Assembly: GCA_027489335.1 (NCBI GenBank)
Contig: JAIXZX010000008.1
Span: forward strand, 120,740 to 184,739
Length of the DNA: 64,000 nt
Direction: 5' to 3'
Origin: Caulobacteraceae bacterium
GTDB taxonomy: Bacteria; Pseudomonadota; Alphaproteobacteria; Caulobacterales; Caulobacteraceae
The notes below the pieces were generated by a model, which worked only from the letters and a program-made list of their open reading frames with translations, made no database searches and had not been told where the DNA came from. Made by a program: the position numbers and the translations under genes. Every line of letters starts with the position of its first letter. Position 1 is the first letter of the stretch. Below are positions 38,152 to 46,988 of the stretch, in pieces.

Positions 38152-39342
38152 ATGCTCGCAAGGCTGGGCAAGGTCATCAGGAAGGCGCGTCTGCTGTGCG
38201 CCGGTCTCGCCGTGGCGACCCTGGGCGGCCTGGCGGCGGTCGCTGTGTCGCATGCCGCGGCGCCCGGCGGTGGCGTGCTGGGCGTGCGCCTGGGCGGCGA
38301 TGGCGCCGAAACCCGTCTTGTCATCGATCTGGACCGCGGGGCCACCGGCAAGGTGAGCCAGGATGGTGGGAGCGGCCGCGTTGTCGTCTCTCTGCCGGGC
38401 GTTGACGCCCGGGCGAGCCTGCAGGGCTCCGGACGTGGGCTGGTCAAGGCCTGGATGATCGACAATTCGCAAGGGTCGGCACGGCTGCAGGTCGATCTGA
38501 CCAGCGCTGGCGTGATCAAGCGCCGCTTCCTGCTCCCCCCAGCCGATGGGGTCAGCCACTATCGCTATGTCATCGATATCGCCTCGGCGAATCCGCCCAG
38601 CGCCACCTTTATCTCCCGTCCGGCTCGGCGGACCACGGCGGCTGCGGCCAAACCGCTTCCGCTGAAAAAGGTGGTGGTGATCGATGCGGGCCATGGCGGC
38701 CGCGATCCTGGCGCCCGGGGCGCCCGGGGCTTCGAGAAGGACGTGACTCTCTCGGCGGCTCTGGCTCTGCAGGATCGGCTCGAGCGCAGCGGCAAGTACA
38801 AGGTCGTCATGACCCGCAGCACCGACGTCTATGTGCCCCTGGAAAGCCGGGTGCAGATTGCGCGGCGGGCCGGCGCAGATCTCTTTATTTCCCTGCACGC
38901 CGATGCTGGCGCTGACGCCAACACCCGCGGCACGTCGGTCTACACCCTGTCGGAACAGGCCTCAGGCCGTGCCGCCAAGTTCGTGTCCAAGGACGACTGG
39001 TTCATGAACACCAGCCTGAGCGGCGGCGATCAGGGCGTTCGCGACATTCTGTTCGATCTGACTCAACGGGCGACCAAGAATCGCTCGGCGACTTTCGCCG
39101 AACTGGTGCTGGCTCGCGCCGACCCGCACATGCCCCTGCTGCGCCGCAGCCACCGGGACGCAGGCTTCGTGGTGCTGTTGGCCCCTGATGTGCCGGCCAT
39201 CCTGCTCGAGATGGGCTTCATGACCAATGCGAGTGACGAAGCCAACCTGCTCGACAGCGCCCGGCGGACCCGCTTCATGAACAGCATCGGCGACGCCATC
39301 GACGACTATTTCGCCCAGCAGGGCCAACTGGCGGCCCGCTGA
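38152..39342 (+). CDS. amiC: N-acetylmuramoyl-L-alanine amidase AmiC type, with AMIN domain
   Basis: A 396-residue exported zinc amidase that cleaves the stem peptide from MurNAc and is needed for septal peptidoglycan splitting. ATG 38152 gives a signal peptide (CAGLAVATLGGLAAVAVSHA). Residues ~35-145 are an AMIN targeting domain; the Amidase_3 domain begins VVVIDAGHGGRDPGARG (zinc His), continues to SLHADAGAD (second His) and ends near ILLEMGFMTN (catalytic Glu). The SD is weak. PBP1A follows in the same direction after 103 nt. Confidence 0.93.
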   Translation: MLARLGKVIRKARLLCAGLAVATLGGLAAVAVSHAAAPGGGVLGVRLGGDGAETRLVIDLDRGATGKVSQDGGSGRVVVSLPGVDARASLQGSGRGLVKAWMIDNSQGSARLQVDLTSAGVIKRRFLLPPADGVSHYRYVIDIASANPPSATFISRPARRTTAAAAKPLPLKKVVVIDAGHGGRDPGARGARGFEKDVTLSAALALQDRLERSGKYKVVMTRSTDVYVPLESRVQIARRAGADLFISLHADAGADANTRGTSVYTLSEQASGRAAKFVSKDDWFMNTSLSGGDQGVRDILFDLTQRATKNRSATFAELVLARADPHMPLLRRSHRDAGFVVLLAPDVPAILLEMGFMTNASDEANLLDSARRTRFMNSIGDAIDDYFAQQGQLAAR

Positions 39343-39445
39343 GGCGTGGCCTGCGCGGCGCTCAGCGTCGCGGCCGTTGGCGCCCGGGCTGTTGCGCGTT
39401 AGATGACGGTCTGACGGGCGAGGGCGCCTGCGGAGGTCAGCACAG

Positions 39446-41827
39446 TTGCATCCCCCAGAGAGATGGGTCGCGATCGCCGGCGTTGCGGTTCTGAGCCTGA
39501 TCGCCGTGGCGGGCTTCGCCGTGGCGATCTACGCCGCCTGGCTTTTCCATGACATGCCCGACGCCGGCGACCTGGTGGACTACCGGCCGCCCACCTCCAC
39601 GCGCGCCTATGCGTGGGACGGCACCCTGATCGGCGAGTTCTCCCGGGAGCGCCGGATCTATGTGCCCTACGACCAGATGCCGCCGCACATGGTCCAGGCC
39701 TTCATGGCCGCTGAGGATCGCAACTTCTTCCAGCATGGCGGCGTCGACGCCATGGGCCTGACCCGGGCGATGATGAAGAACGTCCTCAACGCCGTTCAGG
39801 GGCGGCGTCTCGAGGGCGGCTCAACCATCACCCAGCAGGTGGCCAAGAACGTCCTGCTGACCAGCGACGCAACCATCGGTCGGAAGTTCAAGGAGGCGGT
39901 CCTCGCCCAGCGTCTGGAGAAGACGCTCAGCAAGGAGCAGATCCTCGAGCTCTATCTGAACGAGATCTGGCTTGGGTACCGCTCCTATGGGGTGGGGGCC
40001 GCGGCCTATAACTATTTCGGCAAGTCGATCACCGACCTGACTGTGGCTGAGGCGGCCTATCTGGCGGCGCTGCCCAAGGGACCGCAGAACTATCATCCCC
40101 AGCGGCGCAAGGCGGCCGCCATCGCCCGGCGCAACTGGGTGATCGGCGAAATGGCCGACCTGGGCTGGATCACCGAAGCGCAGGCCGCTGAGGCGACGGC
40201 GCAGGACCTGGTGGTCCAGGCGGCGCCCACCCGGGCCAAGTACCGGGACGCCGACTACTTCGTTGAGGAAGTCCGTCGTCGGGGCCTTGAGACCCTGGGG
40301 CCGCGCCTCAACGAGGGCGGCTATTACATGCGCACCACCCTCGATCCGGCCCTGCAGACAGCGGCCCGGGTGGCGCTGATGGACGGGCTGGAGGCCTATG
40401 ACCGCCGGCATGGCTGGCGGGGGGCCTGGGGCAAGGTCGAGTTGGACGACGGCTGGCAGGCGGTCGCCCGCAAGGCGGCCGCGCCGGCAGAGCGCCGCCG
40501 CTGGCGCGCCGCCGCAGTCACCCGCGTGGCCGGCGGCGATGTCCAGGTCGAGGTCGCCGAAAGCGGCGCCACCGGTCCCCTGGTGAGCCAGGATGTAACC
40601 TGGGCCCGGGCGGGCAAGGGCCTGGCCGTGGGGGATCTGATCTTCGTCGAGCCGACCGAGGGGGAGGGCGGGCCCTTCCGGCTGCGGCAGGTTCCTCAGG
40701 TGAACGGCGCCCTGGTGGCCATTGAGCCTCACTCCGGGCGGGTCCTGGCCATGGTCGGGGGCTATTCCTTCTCCCTGTCGAACTTCAACCGCGCCACCCA
40801 GGCCATGCGTCAGCCCGGCTCGGCCTTCAAGCCGATCGTCTATGCCGCGGCCCTGGAGGATGACTACACGCCGGCCAGCGTGGTCATGGATTCGATGATC
40901 ACCCTGCAGGGGCGGCAGGGCGAGACCTGGACCCCAGAAAACTACAACCGGCGCTATTATGGCGCCCTGACCCTGCGTCGCGGGCTTGAGCTGTCGCGCA
41001 ATGCCATGACCGTCCGCCTGGCGCAGGGCGTAGGCATGCGCAAGATCAGCGATCTGGCGGTCCGCATGGGGGTCGTCGATCAGATGGACCCGGTCCTGGC
41101 CATGTCCCTGGGCGCCGGCGAAACGACGCCATTCCGGCTGACGGCGGCCTACGCCGCCTTCGTCAACGGCGGGCGCAGGGTCGAGCCGCACCTGATCGAG
41201 CTGGTGCAGGATCGCGAGGGCAAGGTCATCTATCGCGCCGACCGCCGCGACTGTCCCCGGTGCGCCGCCGGCTTCAATGGGGACGAGAGTCCTCGTGTGC
41301 CCCTGGCCGGCGAGCAGGTGATGGACCCGATCACCGCCTATCAGATCACCTCCATGCTGCAGGGCGTGGTTCAGCGCGGTACGGCGACCTCGGTCTCAGT
41401 GCTGGGACGTCCGGTGGGCGGCAAGACCGGCACCACCAACGAGTACCGCAGCGCCTGGTTTGTGGGCTTTACGCCGCAGATCGTGGCCGGCGTGTTCATC
41501 GGGTTCGACGACAACCGGCCCCTGGGCTTTGGCGAGACCGGCACCACAGCGGCGACGCCGATCTTCACCGCCTTCATGCAGGAGGCCGTCAAGGGCGTCC
41601 CGGAGACCGACTTCCAGGCGCCGGAGAACGCCAAGTACGCCACGGTCCGCGGCATCCGCGAAGCCTTCCGCCCGGGGACCGAGCCCCGGGCCCCGACCCA
41701 GAGCGTGACCCCTGGGTCGAGCGGCCCCATGCCCTATAACAAGGTCTGGCCCGACGGACGGGTGAGCGGGGCCGGCAACGCCGGTGAGGCTGCGGCCCCG
41801 GCCGATGAGATGAGCGGATTGTATTAG
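39446..41827 (+). CDS. class A penicillin-binding protein 1A
   Basis: A 793-residue bifunctional peptidoglycan synthase. One transmembrane helix (residues ~8-34) is followed by the GT51 glycosyltransferase with the catalytic AAEDRNFFQHGGVD and GGSTITQQVAKN. After a linker comes the transpeptidase with the Ser nucleophile in QPGSAFKPIVY, the second motif near SRNAM and the KTGT box in GGKTGTTNEYRSAWF. It starts at TTG 39446 with GGAGG nearby upstream (39432-39436). A CPRC pair lies close to residue 605. It stands between amiC and prfB. Confidence 0.95.
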   Translation: MHPPERWVAIAGVAVLSLIAVAGFAVAIYAAWLFHDMPDAGDLVDYRPPTSTRAYAWDGTLIGEFSRERRIYVPYDQMPPHMVQAFMAAEDRNFFQHGGVDAMGLTRAMMKNVLNAVQGRRLEGGSTITQQVAKNVLLTSDATIGRKFKEAVLAQRLEKTLSKEQILELYLNEIWLGYRSYGVGAAAYNYFGKSITDLTVAEAAYLAALPKGPQNYHPQRRKAAAIARRNWVIGEMADLGWITEAQAAEATAQDLVVQAAPTRAKYRDADYFVEEVRRRGLETLGPRLNEGGYYMRTTLDPALQTAARVALMDGLEAYDRRHGWRGAWGKVELDDGWQAVARKAAAPAERRRWRAAAVTRVAGGDVQVEVAESGATGPLVSQDVTWARAGKGLAVGDLIFVEPTEGEGGPFRLRQVPQVNGALVAIEPHSGRVLAMVGGYSFSLSNFNRATQAMRQPGSAFKPIVYAAALEDDYTPASVVMDSMITLQGRQGETWTPENYNRRYYGALTLRRGLELSRNAMTVRLAQGVGMRKISDLAVRMGVVDQMDPVLAMSLGAGETTPFRLTAAYAAFVNGGRRVEPHLIELVQDREGKVIYRADRRDCPRCAAGFNGDESPRVPLAGEQVMDPITAYQITSMLQGVVQRGTATSVSVLGRPVGGKTGTTNEYRSAWFVGFTPQIVAGVFIGFDDNRPLGFGETGTTAATPIFTAFMQEAVKGVPETDFQAPENAKYATVRGIREAFRPGTEPRAPTQSVTPGSSGPMPYNKVWPDGRVSGAGNAGEAAAPADEMSGLY

Positions 41828-41833
41828 CCCCTC

Positions 41834-41854
41834 GGCCGCGTTATCCCCGCGGCC
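41834..41854 (+). terminator. hairpin after the PBP1A gene
   Basis: GGCCGCG-ttatccc-CGCGGCC is a perfect 7-bp stem with a 7-nt loop, beginning 7 nt after the PBP1A stop and 58 nt before prfB. There is no T-run, so it is only a possible terminator or attenuator. Confidence 0.4.
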
Positions 41855-41911
41855 CCCTGATGCCCCCGCAGCCGTGCGTTGCGAGGGTTCACCGATTGCC
41901 AGGAGCGATCC

Positions 41912-43025
41912 ATGAGAGCGGATGTCGAGGCCATGGCGGCCGACATCGAGCAGTCCATTGGACTGCTCAGGAGGCGTCTTTGACTGGGAACCAGCCCTTC
42001 GTCATCTCGATGAGCTAAACGCCCGGGTCGAGGATCCGACCCTTTGGGACAATGCGGCCGAGGCTCAGGCCCTGATGCGCGAGCGCCAGCGCCTGGCGGG
42101 GCAGGTGGACGCCGTGCGCGCCCTGGAACGTGGCCTGGAGGATGCTCTGGCCCTGGCCGAAATGGCCGACGAGGAGGGCGATGAGGCCAGCCTCGACGAG
42201 GCCCGTGACGAGCTGAAGGCGATCAAGGAACGCGCGGCCCGCGCCGAGCTTGAAGCTCTGCTGTCCGGCGAGGCCGACGGCAACGACGCCTATGTGGAAA
42301 TCAATTCCGGCGCTGGCGGCACCGAGTCCAACGACTGGGCCGGCATGCTTTTGCGCATGTACAGCCGCTGGGCCCAGCAGCACGGCATGAGCGTCGAACT
42401 GATCGAGGAGACTTCGGGCGAACAGGCGGGGATCAAGTCGGCCACCCTGCAGGTCAAGGGCCCCAACGCCTACGGCTGGCTGAAGACCGAGGCCGGCGTC
42501 CACCGTCTGGTGCGGATTTCGCCCTTCGATTCGAACGCCAAGCGCCACACCAGCTTCGCCTCGGTCTGGGTGTTTCCGGTCGTTGACGACACGATCGAGA
42601 TCGAGATCAACCCCGCCGATGTGCGGACCGACACCTACCGGGCCTCAGGCGCCGGCGGGCAGCACATCAACAAGACCGACTCCGCCGTGCGACTGACGCA
42701 CATTCCCACTGGCGTCGTGGTGGCCTGCCAGGCGGGCCGATCTCAGCACGCCAACCGGGAAGAGGCCTGGAAGATGCTGCGCGCCCGGCTCTATGAGCGT
42801 GAACTACAGCGCCGGGAGGCCGAGCAGCAGGCCCTGGAGGACCAGAAGACCGACATCGGCTGGGGACACCAGATCCGCTCCTACGTTCTGCAGCCCTATC
42901 AGATGGTCAAGGACCTGCGGACCGACGTGGAGACCTCGGACACCGATGGGGTTCTGGACGGCGATCTGGACGCCTTCATGGGGGCGTCACTGGCTCAGCG
43001 CGTTGGGATCACCCGCGAGGACTGA
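41912..43025 (+). CDS. prfB: peptide chain release factor 2, expressed by programmed +1 frameshift
   Basis: The gene is join(41912..41980, 41982..43025), 370 residues. It starts at ATG 41912 (SD AGGAG), reads [20 protein letters not shown] and reaches an in-frame TGA at 41981-41983 inside the shift sequence CTTTGAC; after a +1 shift the protein continues [19 protein letters not shown]. The catalytic GGQ is in [19 protein letters not shown]2 releases peptides at UGA and UAA, so low RF2 favours the shift. It lies downstream of PBP1A and convergent with bactofilin. Confidence 0.96.
41969..41984 (+). promoter_or_regulatory. RF2 programmed frameshift site
   Basis: An internal Shine-Dalgarno AGGAGG (41969-41974) is followed after 3 nt by the slippery CTT (41978-41980) and TGA C (41981-41984). 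This is the arrangement of the Escherichia coli prfB site (AGGGGGTATCTTTGAC). The downstream frame resumes with GAC (Asp) at 41982. Confidence 0.95.
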
Positions 43026-43045
43026 AGGTTCGCCCCCGCGCCGCT

Positions 43046-43576
43046 CTAGAAGACGGGCTTGGCCTGGGGTGCGCCGCTCGCCGCCGCCGCCATGGGCGCC
43101 GCCGGGGCTTCCAGGGCGGCCTGAACCGGCTTGGCGGCCGGCTCGGCCGCGGGCGTCGGCGGGCGCTGGAATTTCAGGCTGCGGCCCTGGAAGAAGGCGC
43201 CGGTCTCCATGGCCAACTGCTCATGGGTGATGTCGCCGTCGATATAGCAGGTGCCATAGAGGCGGACCTGCTTGGCGGTGATCGCCCCGATGACCCGGCC
43301 ACGGGCCTCCACGGCCTCGGCGAAGATCGAACCTTCCACATGACCGGTGTCACCGATGGTCAGCTTACCGATGCGCACGTCGCCGCGGACGATGCCGTCG
43401 ATATGCAGTTCGCCTTCACCGCTGATCCCGCCTTCGACGGTCAGGTTCTCGGCGATGAGCGAGGCGACGGTCGGCGCCTTCCGGGCCGTTGGCCCTTCGG
43501 ACATGACCGGGGCCGGGCCATCGAGGCGCGCGGGAATCTTGGAATTGTCCGACTTAGTCGGCTGCTTGCTGAACAT
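43046..43576 (-). CDS. bacA: bactofilin (polymer-forming cytoskeletal protein)
   Basis: A 176-residue protein with a central beta-helical bactofilin domain (residues ~38-135) between disordered, Pro/Ala-rich ends. Typical repeats include AENLTVEGGISGEGELHIDG, VRGDVRIGKLTIGDTG and YIDGDITHEQLAMETGAFF. Bactofilins polymerise without nucleotide and recruit cell-wall enzymes; in Caulobacter they localise to the stalk base and bind PbpC. The ATG lies 23 nt inside the end of the M23 peptidase gene, so the two are coupled. The position next to prfB and PBP1A agrees with what I recall of Caulobacter bacA. Confidence 0.92.
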   Translation of the reverse strand: MFSKQPTKSDNSKIPARLDGPAPVMSEGPTARKAPTVASLIAENLTVEGGISGEGELHIDGIVRGDVRIGKLTIGDTGHVEGSIFAEAVEARGRVIGAITAKQVRLYGTCYIDGDITHEQLAMETGAFFQGRSLKFQRPPTPAAEPAAKPVQAALEAPAAPMAAAASGAPQAKPVF

Positions 43577-44720
43577 ACTCGCCCGCCTTCACAAAACGGC
43601 TGGGGTTCTGGGCGCGGCCATTGACCCAGACTTCATAATGGAGATGCACGCCGGTAGAGCGACCGGTGGAGCCCATGCCGCCCACCCGCTGGCCGACCGC
43701 GACCCGCTGGCCCGGCTTGACGGCGATCGCCTGCATATGGGCGTACCGTGTCTTGAAGCCCTGCCCGTGGTCGATCTCGACCGTATTGCCGTAGCCAGAA
43801 CGGACGCCGGCGAAGGAAACCACGCCCGGGCCTGTGGCCAGGATCGGCATCATGAAGCCGCCCCCGAAATCGAGGCCGGAATGGAAGGCGGGCCGTTTGG
43901 TGAAGGGGTCGAAACGGACCCCAAAGCCGCTCGACTGCCGGCCGCCTGAGGTCGGCTTGGCCAGCGGCAGCTTCTCAGCGGCGGAGCCCAGGGCGCGGGC
44001 TTCGGAGAGGTTGGTTGCGGCGTGCTGAATGCGGGAGGCGAAGTCCTCATCCACGTCCAGCACGGCGGCGAGCGCCTTGGGATCGCGGGCTTCGATCAGA
44101 GGGCCGCCCAGGGCGCCGGACTTGGGGGCGTATCCATTGGGGCTGAGCCCCGCCAGGCGGAACGCCATCCGAAGGCGCTCAGCGCGCCCCTTGGCGAAAC
44201 TGTCGGCCGAGTCGAGCAGGCGTTCCTGGCTGGCTCGAACCAGCTCAACACGTCGGACCGGGTCTGCGGCCTCCGGTGTCGTCGCAGCGCGCTGGATTTC
44301 CGGCGCCAGGGCCTCGGCCGCGCCGGGCGTGTCTCTATAATCGCTCAGCAGCATGGCGAGGGCTGCGTGGCGGCGTTCAACCGACAGGGCCAGATCATCG
44401 ATCGAGCCGTTGGTGGCGTTCAGCTGCGCTACGGCGCTGTTCAGCCGGGCCTGTCGATCGGCGATCCAGCGCTCGTATTTGGCCTCGGTGCGGGCGATCT
44501 CCTGATCGCTCGCTGACATCTGCATGGCGCTGACCATCATGGCCGCGGTGCAGACACCCATCCACAGGGCCGCCGCGGCCACCGCGCTGGCGCCGAGGAT
44601 CTGCTTGGGCGTTGTCAGGACGTAGGCGCGCATCTCGCCGCCGGAGCGGACGTAAAGATGGCGCTCGGGGAAGAGCTCTTCGAGCGAACGGCGGAGGCGC
44701 GTTATGCGTTTCATGCTCAT
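43554..44720 (-). CDS. membrane-anchored M23 peptidoglycan endopeptidase
   Basis: A 388-residue protein starting at ATG 44720 (the upstream part of the open frame is not gene-like). A short cytoplasmic segment is followed by one transmembrane helix (residues ~42-66), a periplasmic coiled-coil region (~70-220) and a C-terminal LytM/M23 domain with zinc ligands in AFHSGLDFGGG and VHLHYEVWV. The zinc ligands are intact, so it is probably an active hydrolase. Bactofilin-M23 pairing is known from other bacteria (for example LmdC with BacA in Hyphomonas). The short cytoplasmic N-terminus (RRSLEELFPERHLYVRSGG) could be the bactofilin contact. Confidence 0.9.
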   Translation of the reverse strand: MSMKRITRLRRSLEELFPERHLYVRSGGEMRAYVLTTPKQILGASAVAAAALWMGVCTAAMMVSAMQMSASDQEIARTEAKYERWIADRQARLNSAVAQLNATNGSIDDLALSVERRHAALAMLLSDYRDTPGAAEALAPEIQRAATTPEAADPVRRVELVRASQERLLDSADSFAKGRAERLRMAFRLAGLSPNGYAPKSGALGGPLIEARDPKALAAVLDVDEDFASRIQHAATNLSEARALGSAAEKLPLAKPTSGGRQSSGFGVRFDPFTKRPAFHSGLDFGGGFMMPILATGPGVVSFAGVRSGYGNTVEIDHGQGFKTRYAHMQAIAVKPGQRVAVGQRVGGMGSTGRSTGVHLHYEVWVNGRAQNPSRFVKAGEYVQQAAD

Positions 44721-44832
44721 CGCTACAGTTACCAGAAGCAGCGACGACGATATGCAATGAGATGAATGGCGCGTGCAAGGGCCTTCGCGCCGCAAGGGAA
44801 CAAAAGCCCCGCTTCGCTCACATTCGCAGCAT

Positions 44833-44858
44833 CTCGTTAAACGAGACTGAATTGACTC
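44833..44858 (-). promoter_or_regulatory. putative CtrA-type site next to a GANTC methylation site
   Basis: In minus orientation the sequence reads TTCA-N7-TTAAC (44836-44851), one mismatch from the CtrA consensus TTAA-N7-TTAAC. The TTAA half lies in the palindrome CTCGTT-a-AACGAG (44833-44845). GACTC, a CcrM site, is at 44854-44858. It is about 115 bp upstream of the M23 peptidase start, where cell-cycle control would make sense. Inference from motif only. Confidence 0.4.
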
Positions 44859-44974
44859 GCCACACGGATTGGGCGGGCGCCCCGGGCGCCAAATGACATT
44901 CCCCAGGGTCGCGACAATTCTACAACACAGTCCGCCCCAGGAAGGTTCCCGGGGGCCGGCGTGGAAACGGCGTG

Positions 44975-45445
44975 TCAGGCCTTCAGGCCCTGAGCGGCTT
45001 TGAGTACGGCGGCTGCATGGCCGGGGACCTTCACCTTGCGCCAGACCGCGGCGATCTTGCCTTGGCCATCCACCAGGAAGGTGGAGCGGTCGATGCCCAT
45101 ATACTTGCGGCCATACATGCTCTTCTCCACCCAGGCGCCATAGGCCTCGACCACGGCGCCGCTGGGGTCAGAGCCCAGCTGAACCTTGAGATCATGCTTG
45201 GCGGCGAACTTGCCGTGCGAGGCCACAGAGTCCTTCGAGACGCCCAGCACGGTCGCCCCAGCGGCTGCGAAGTCGTCGATGTGCTCCGAGAAGTCGATCG
45301 CCTCCTTGGTGCAGCCAGACGTGTCGTCCTTGGGGTAGAAATAGAGCACCAGGGTCTGGCCGGCGAAGTCGGCCAGACGGATGGGGCCGGTCGGCCCCTC
45401 GAGTTCAAAGGCGGGCGCCGGGGCGCCGATATCCAGCTCAGCCAT
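44975..45445 (-). CDS. bcp: thioredoxin-dependent peroxiredoxin, Bcp/PrxQ type
   Basis: A 156-residue peroxidase with the peroxidatic Cys in YPKDDTSGCTKEAIDF. The resolving Cys five residues later, present in many PrxQ proteins, is absent, so it would be a 1-Cys form or use a partner thiol. The start at ATG 45445 has GGAG 9 nt upstream (the open frame extends five codons further). It reduces hydroperoxides in the cytoplasm. It lies 29 nt downstream of tyrS on the minus strand and is probably cotranscribed. Confidence 0.92.
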   Translation of the reverse strand: MAELDIGAPAPAFELEGPTGPIRLADFAGQTLVLYFYPKDDTSGCTKEAIDFSEHIDDFAAAGATVLGVSKDSVASHGKFAAKHDLKVQLGSDPSGAVVEAYGAWVEKSMYGRKYMGIDRSTFLVDGQGKIAAVWRKVKVPGHAAAVLKAAQGLKA

Positions 45446-45474
45446 GGCTTTCGTCTCCATATTGGGCCGCGTGC

Positions 45475-46800
45475 TCAGACGGGCCGCACCAGCACGATCT
45501 TCTTCTTGCCCGCCGCCAGCTTTACGACCCCGTCCACGAGATCGGATGCATCGAGGGTCCGGTTCGCATCGGTCTCGGCCTTGTCATTGACCCGCAGGCC
45601 GCCGCCCTGTGCGAGACGGCGGGCCTCTCCGCGGGACGCCGCCAGCCCGGCATCTGCCGCCAGCGCAGCGAGAACGACACCGGCCTCGAGATCGGCCTTC
45701 GGGATTTCGAAGGTCGGCAGGTCGCCGGAGACCTGGCCCTGCTCGAAGGCCGCCACGGCGGCGGCCTCGGCCGCCTTCGCCGCGTCTTCCCCATGCAGCA
45801 GGGTGGTGGCGGCGTTGGCCAGGACCTTCTTGGCGTCGTTGATCTGTGCGCCTTCGAGGGCTTCGAGCCGGGCGATCTCGTCCAGGGGCAGGTCGGTGAA
45901 CAGCCGCATGAAGCGACCGACATCGGCGTCCTCAGTGTTCCGCCAGAACTGCCAGTAGTCGTAGGGGCTGCGCATGTCGGCGTTGAGCCAGACGGCTCCG
46001 CCCACGCTCTTGCCCATCTTCTGGCCTGACGCGGTGGAGAGCAGGGGGGTGGTCAGGCCAAAGGCCGGCTTCTGATCGACCCGGCGGATCAGCTCCACCC
46101 CGTTGACGATATTGCCCCACTGGTCGGACCCGCCCATCTGCAGGACGCAGCCGTAGCGACGTTCAAGCTCCAGGAAGTCCACCGACTGCATCAGCATGTA
46201 GTTGAACTCGAGGAAGGTCATCGGCTGTTCGCGGTCCAGCCGGGTCTTGACGCTGTCGAAGCTCAGCATGCGGTTGATGGTGAAATGCATACCGTAGTCG
46301 CGCAAAAACTGCAGGTATCCGAAGCTCTCCAGCCACTCCGCATTATTGACCATGACCGCGTCGGTGGGCCCGTCGCCGAAGGTCAGGAACCGCTGGAAGA
46401 CGGTCTTGATGGAGTCGATGTTTCCCTGGATCTGGGCGTCGGTCAGCAGGGGGCGCTGCTGATCCTTATCGGTAGGATCGCCCACCTTTGTGGTGCCGCC
46501 GCCCATCAGGACGATGGGCTTGTGGCCGCTCTGCTGCAGCCGTCGCAGGGTCATGATCGAGAAGAGGTGTCCCACATGCAGGCTGGGCGCTGTGGCGTCG
46601 AACCCGATATAGGCGACGATCGGTCCGCTCAGACAGGCCGTGTCCAGCTCCGCCGGATGGGTGATCTGGTGAACGTAGCCTCGCGTCTGCATCAGACGCA
46701 GGAATTCGGATTTGAACGCAGGATCGCTGGTCATGGAGCCGGACTTCGAATGGGAAGGTCCGGGCTCTAGCACGCTGGGATCGGATAGTTCGAGAGTCAT
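45475..46800 (-). CDS. tyrS: tyrosyl-tRNA synthetase
   Basis: A class I synthetase with the HIGH-type motif as HVGH ([11 protein letters not shown]), YIGFDATAP before it, the tyrosine-binding [11 protein letters not shown], the KMSKS-type loop as QKMGKS, and a C-terminal S4 RNA-binding domain ([19 protein letters not shown]). The start is uncertain: ATG 46800 has a well-placed GGAG (7 nt) and gives 441 residues, whereas ATG 46734 gives the commoner 419-residue length but has no SD. I annotate 46800. It is divergent from anmK. Confidence 0.95.
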   Translation of the reverse strand: MTLELSDPSVLEPGPSHSKSGSMTSDPAFKSEFLRLMQTRGYVHQITHPAELDTACLSGPIVAYIGFDATAPSLHVGHLFSIMTLRRLQQSGHKPIVLMGGGTTKVGDPTDKDQQRPLLTDAQIQGNIDSIKTVFQRFLTFGDGPTDAVMVNNAEWLESFGYLQFLRDYGMHFTINRMLSFDSVKTRLDREQPMTFLEFNYMLMQSVDFLELERRYGCVLQMGGSDQWGNIVNGVELIRRVDQKPAFGLTTPLLSTASGQKMGKSVGGAVWLNADMRSPYDYWQFWRNTEDADVGRFMRLFTDLPLDEIARLEALEGAQINDAKKVLANAATTLLHGEDAAKAAEAAAVAAFEQGQVSGDLPTFEIPKADLEAGVVLAALAADAGLAASRGEARRLAQGGGLRVNDKAETDANRTLDASDLVDGVVKLAAGKKKIVLVRPV

Positions 46801-46988
46801 CTGAAGTCTCCGGTGAGCTCGGCCGGAAACGCCAGGGTTCGAGGTGTTCGAAGGGCGCGCCGACCATGAGGGTGGGCGCATGAGATCGCTCAGCGCCGTT
46901 TAGGGGGCGCGGTAATAGAGGCCAGTGCAGGTCCGGGCGGCGATCATGGCGGCTAGCTAGCGGGCCTCAGCCATGGCAGTCAAGGCGG

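Noticed and set aside
41922..43025. prfB as a pseudogene or a gene starting at 41922 without frameshift
   Set aside because: The conserved N-terminus lies in the frame of ATG 41912 and joins exactly at the AGGAGG-CTTTGAC shift signal.
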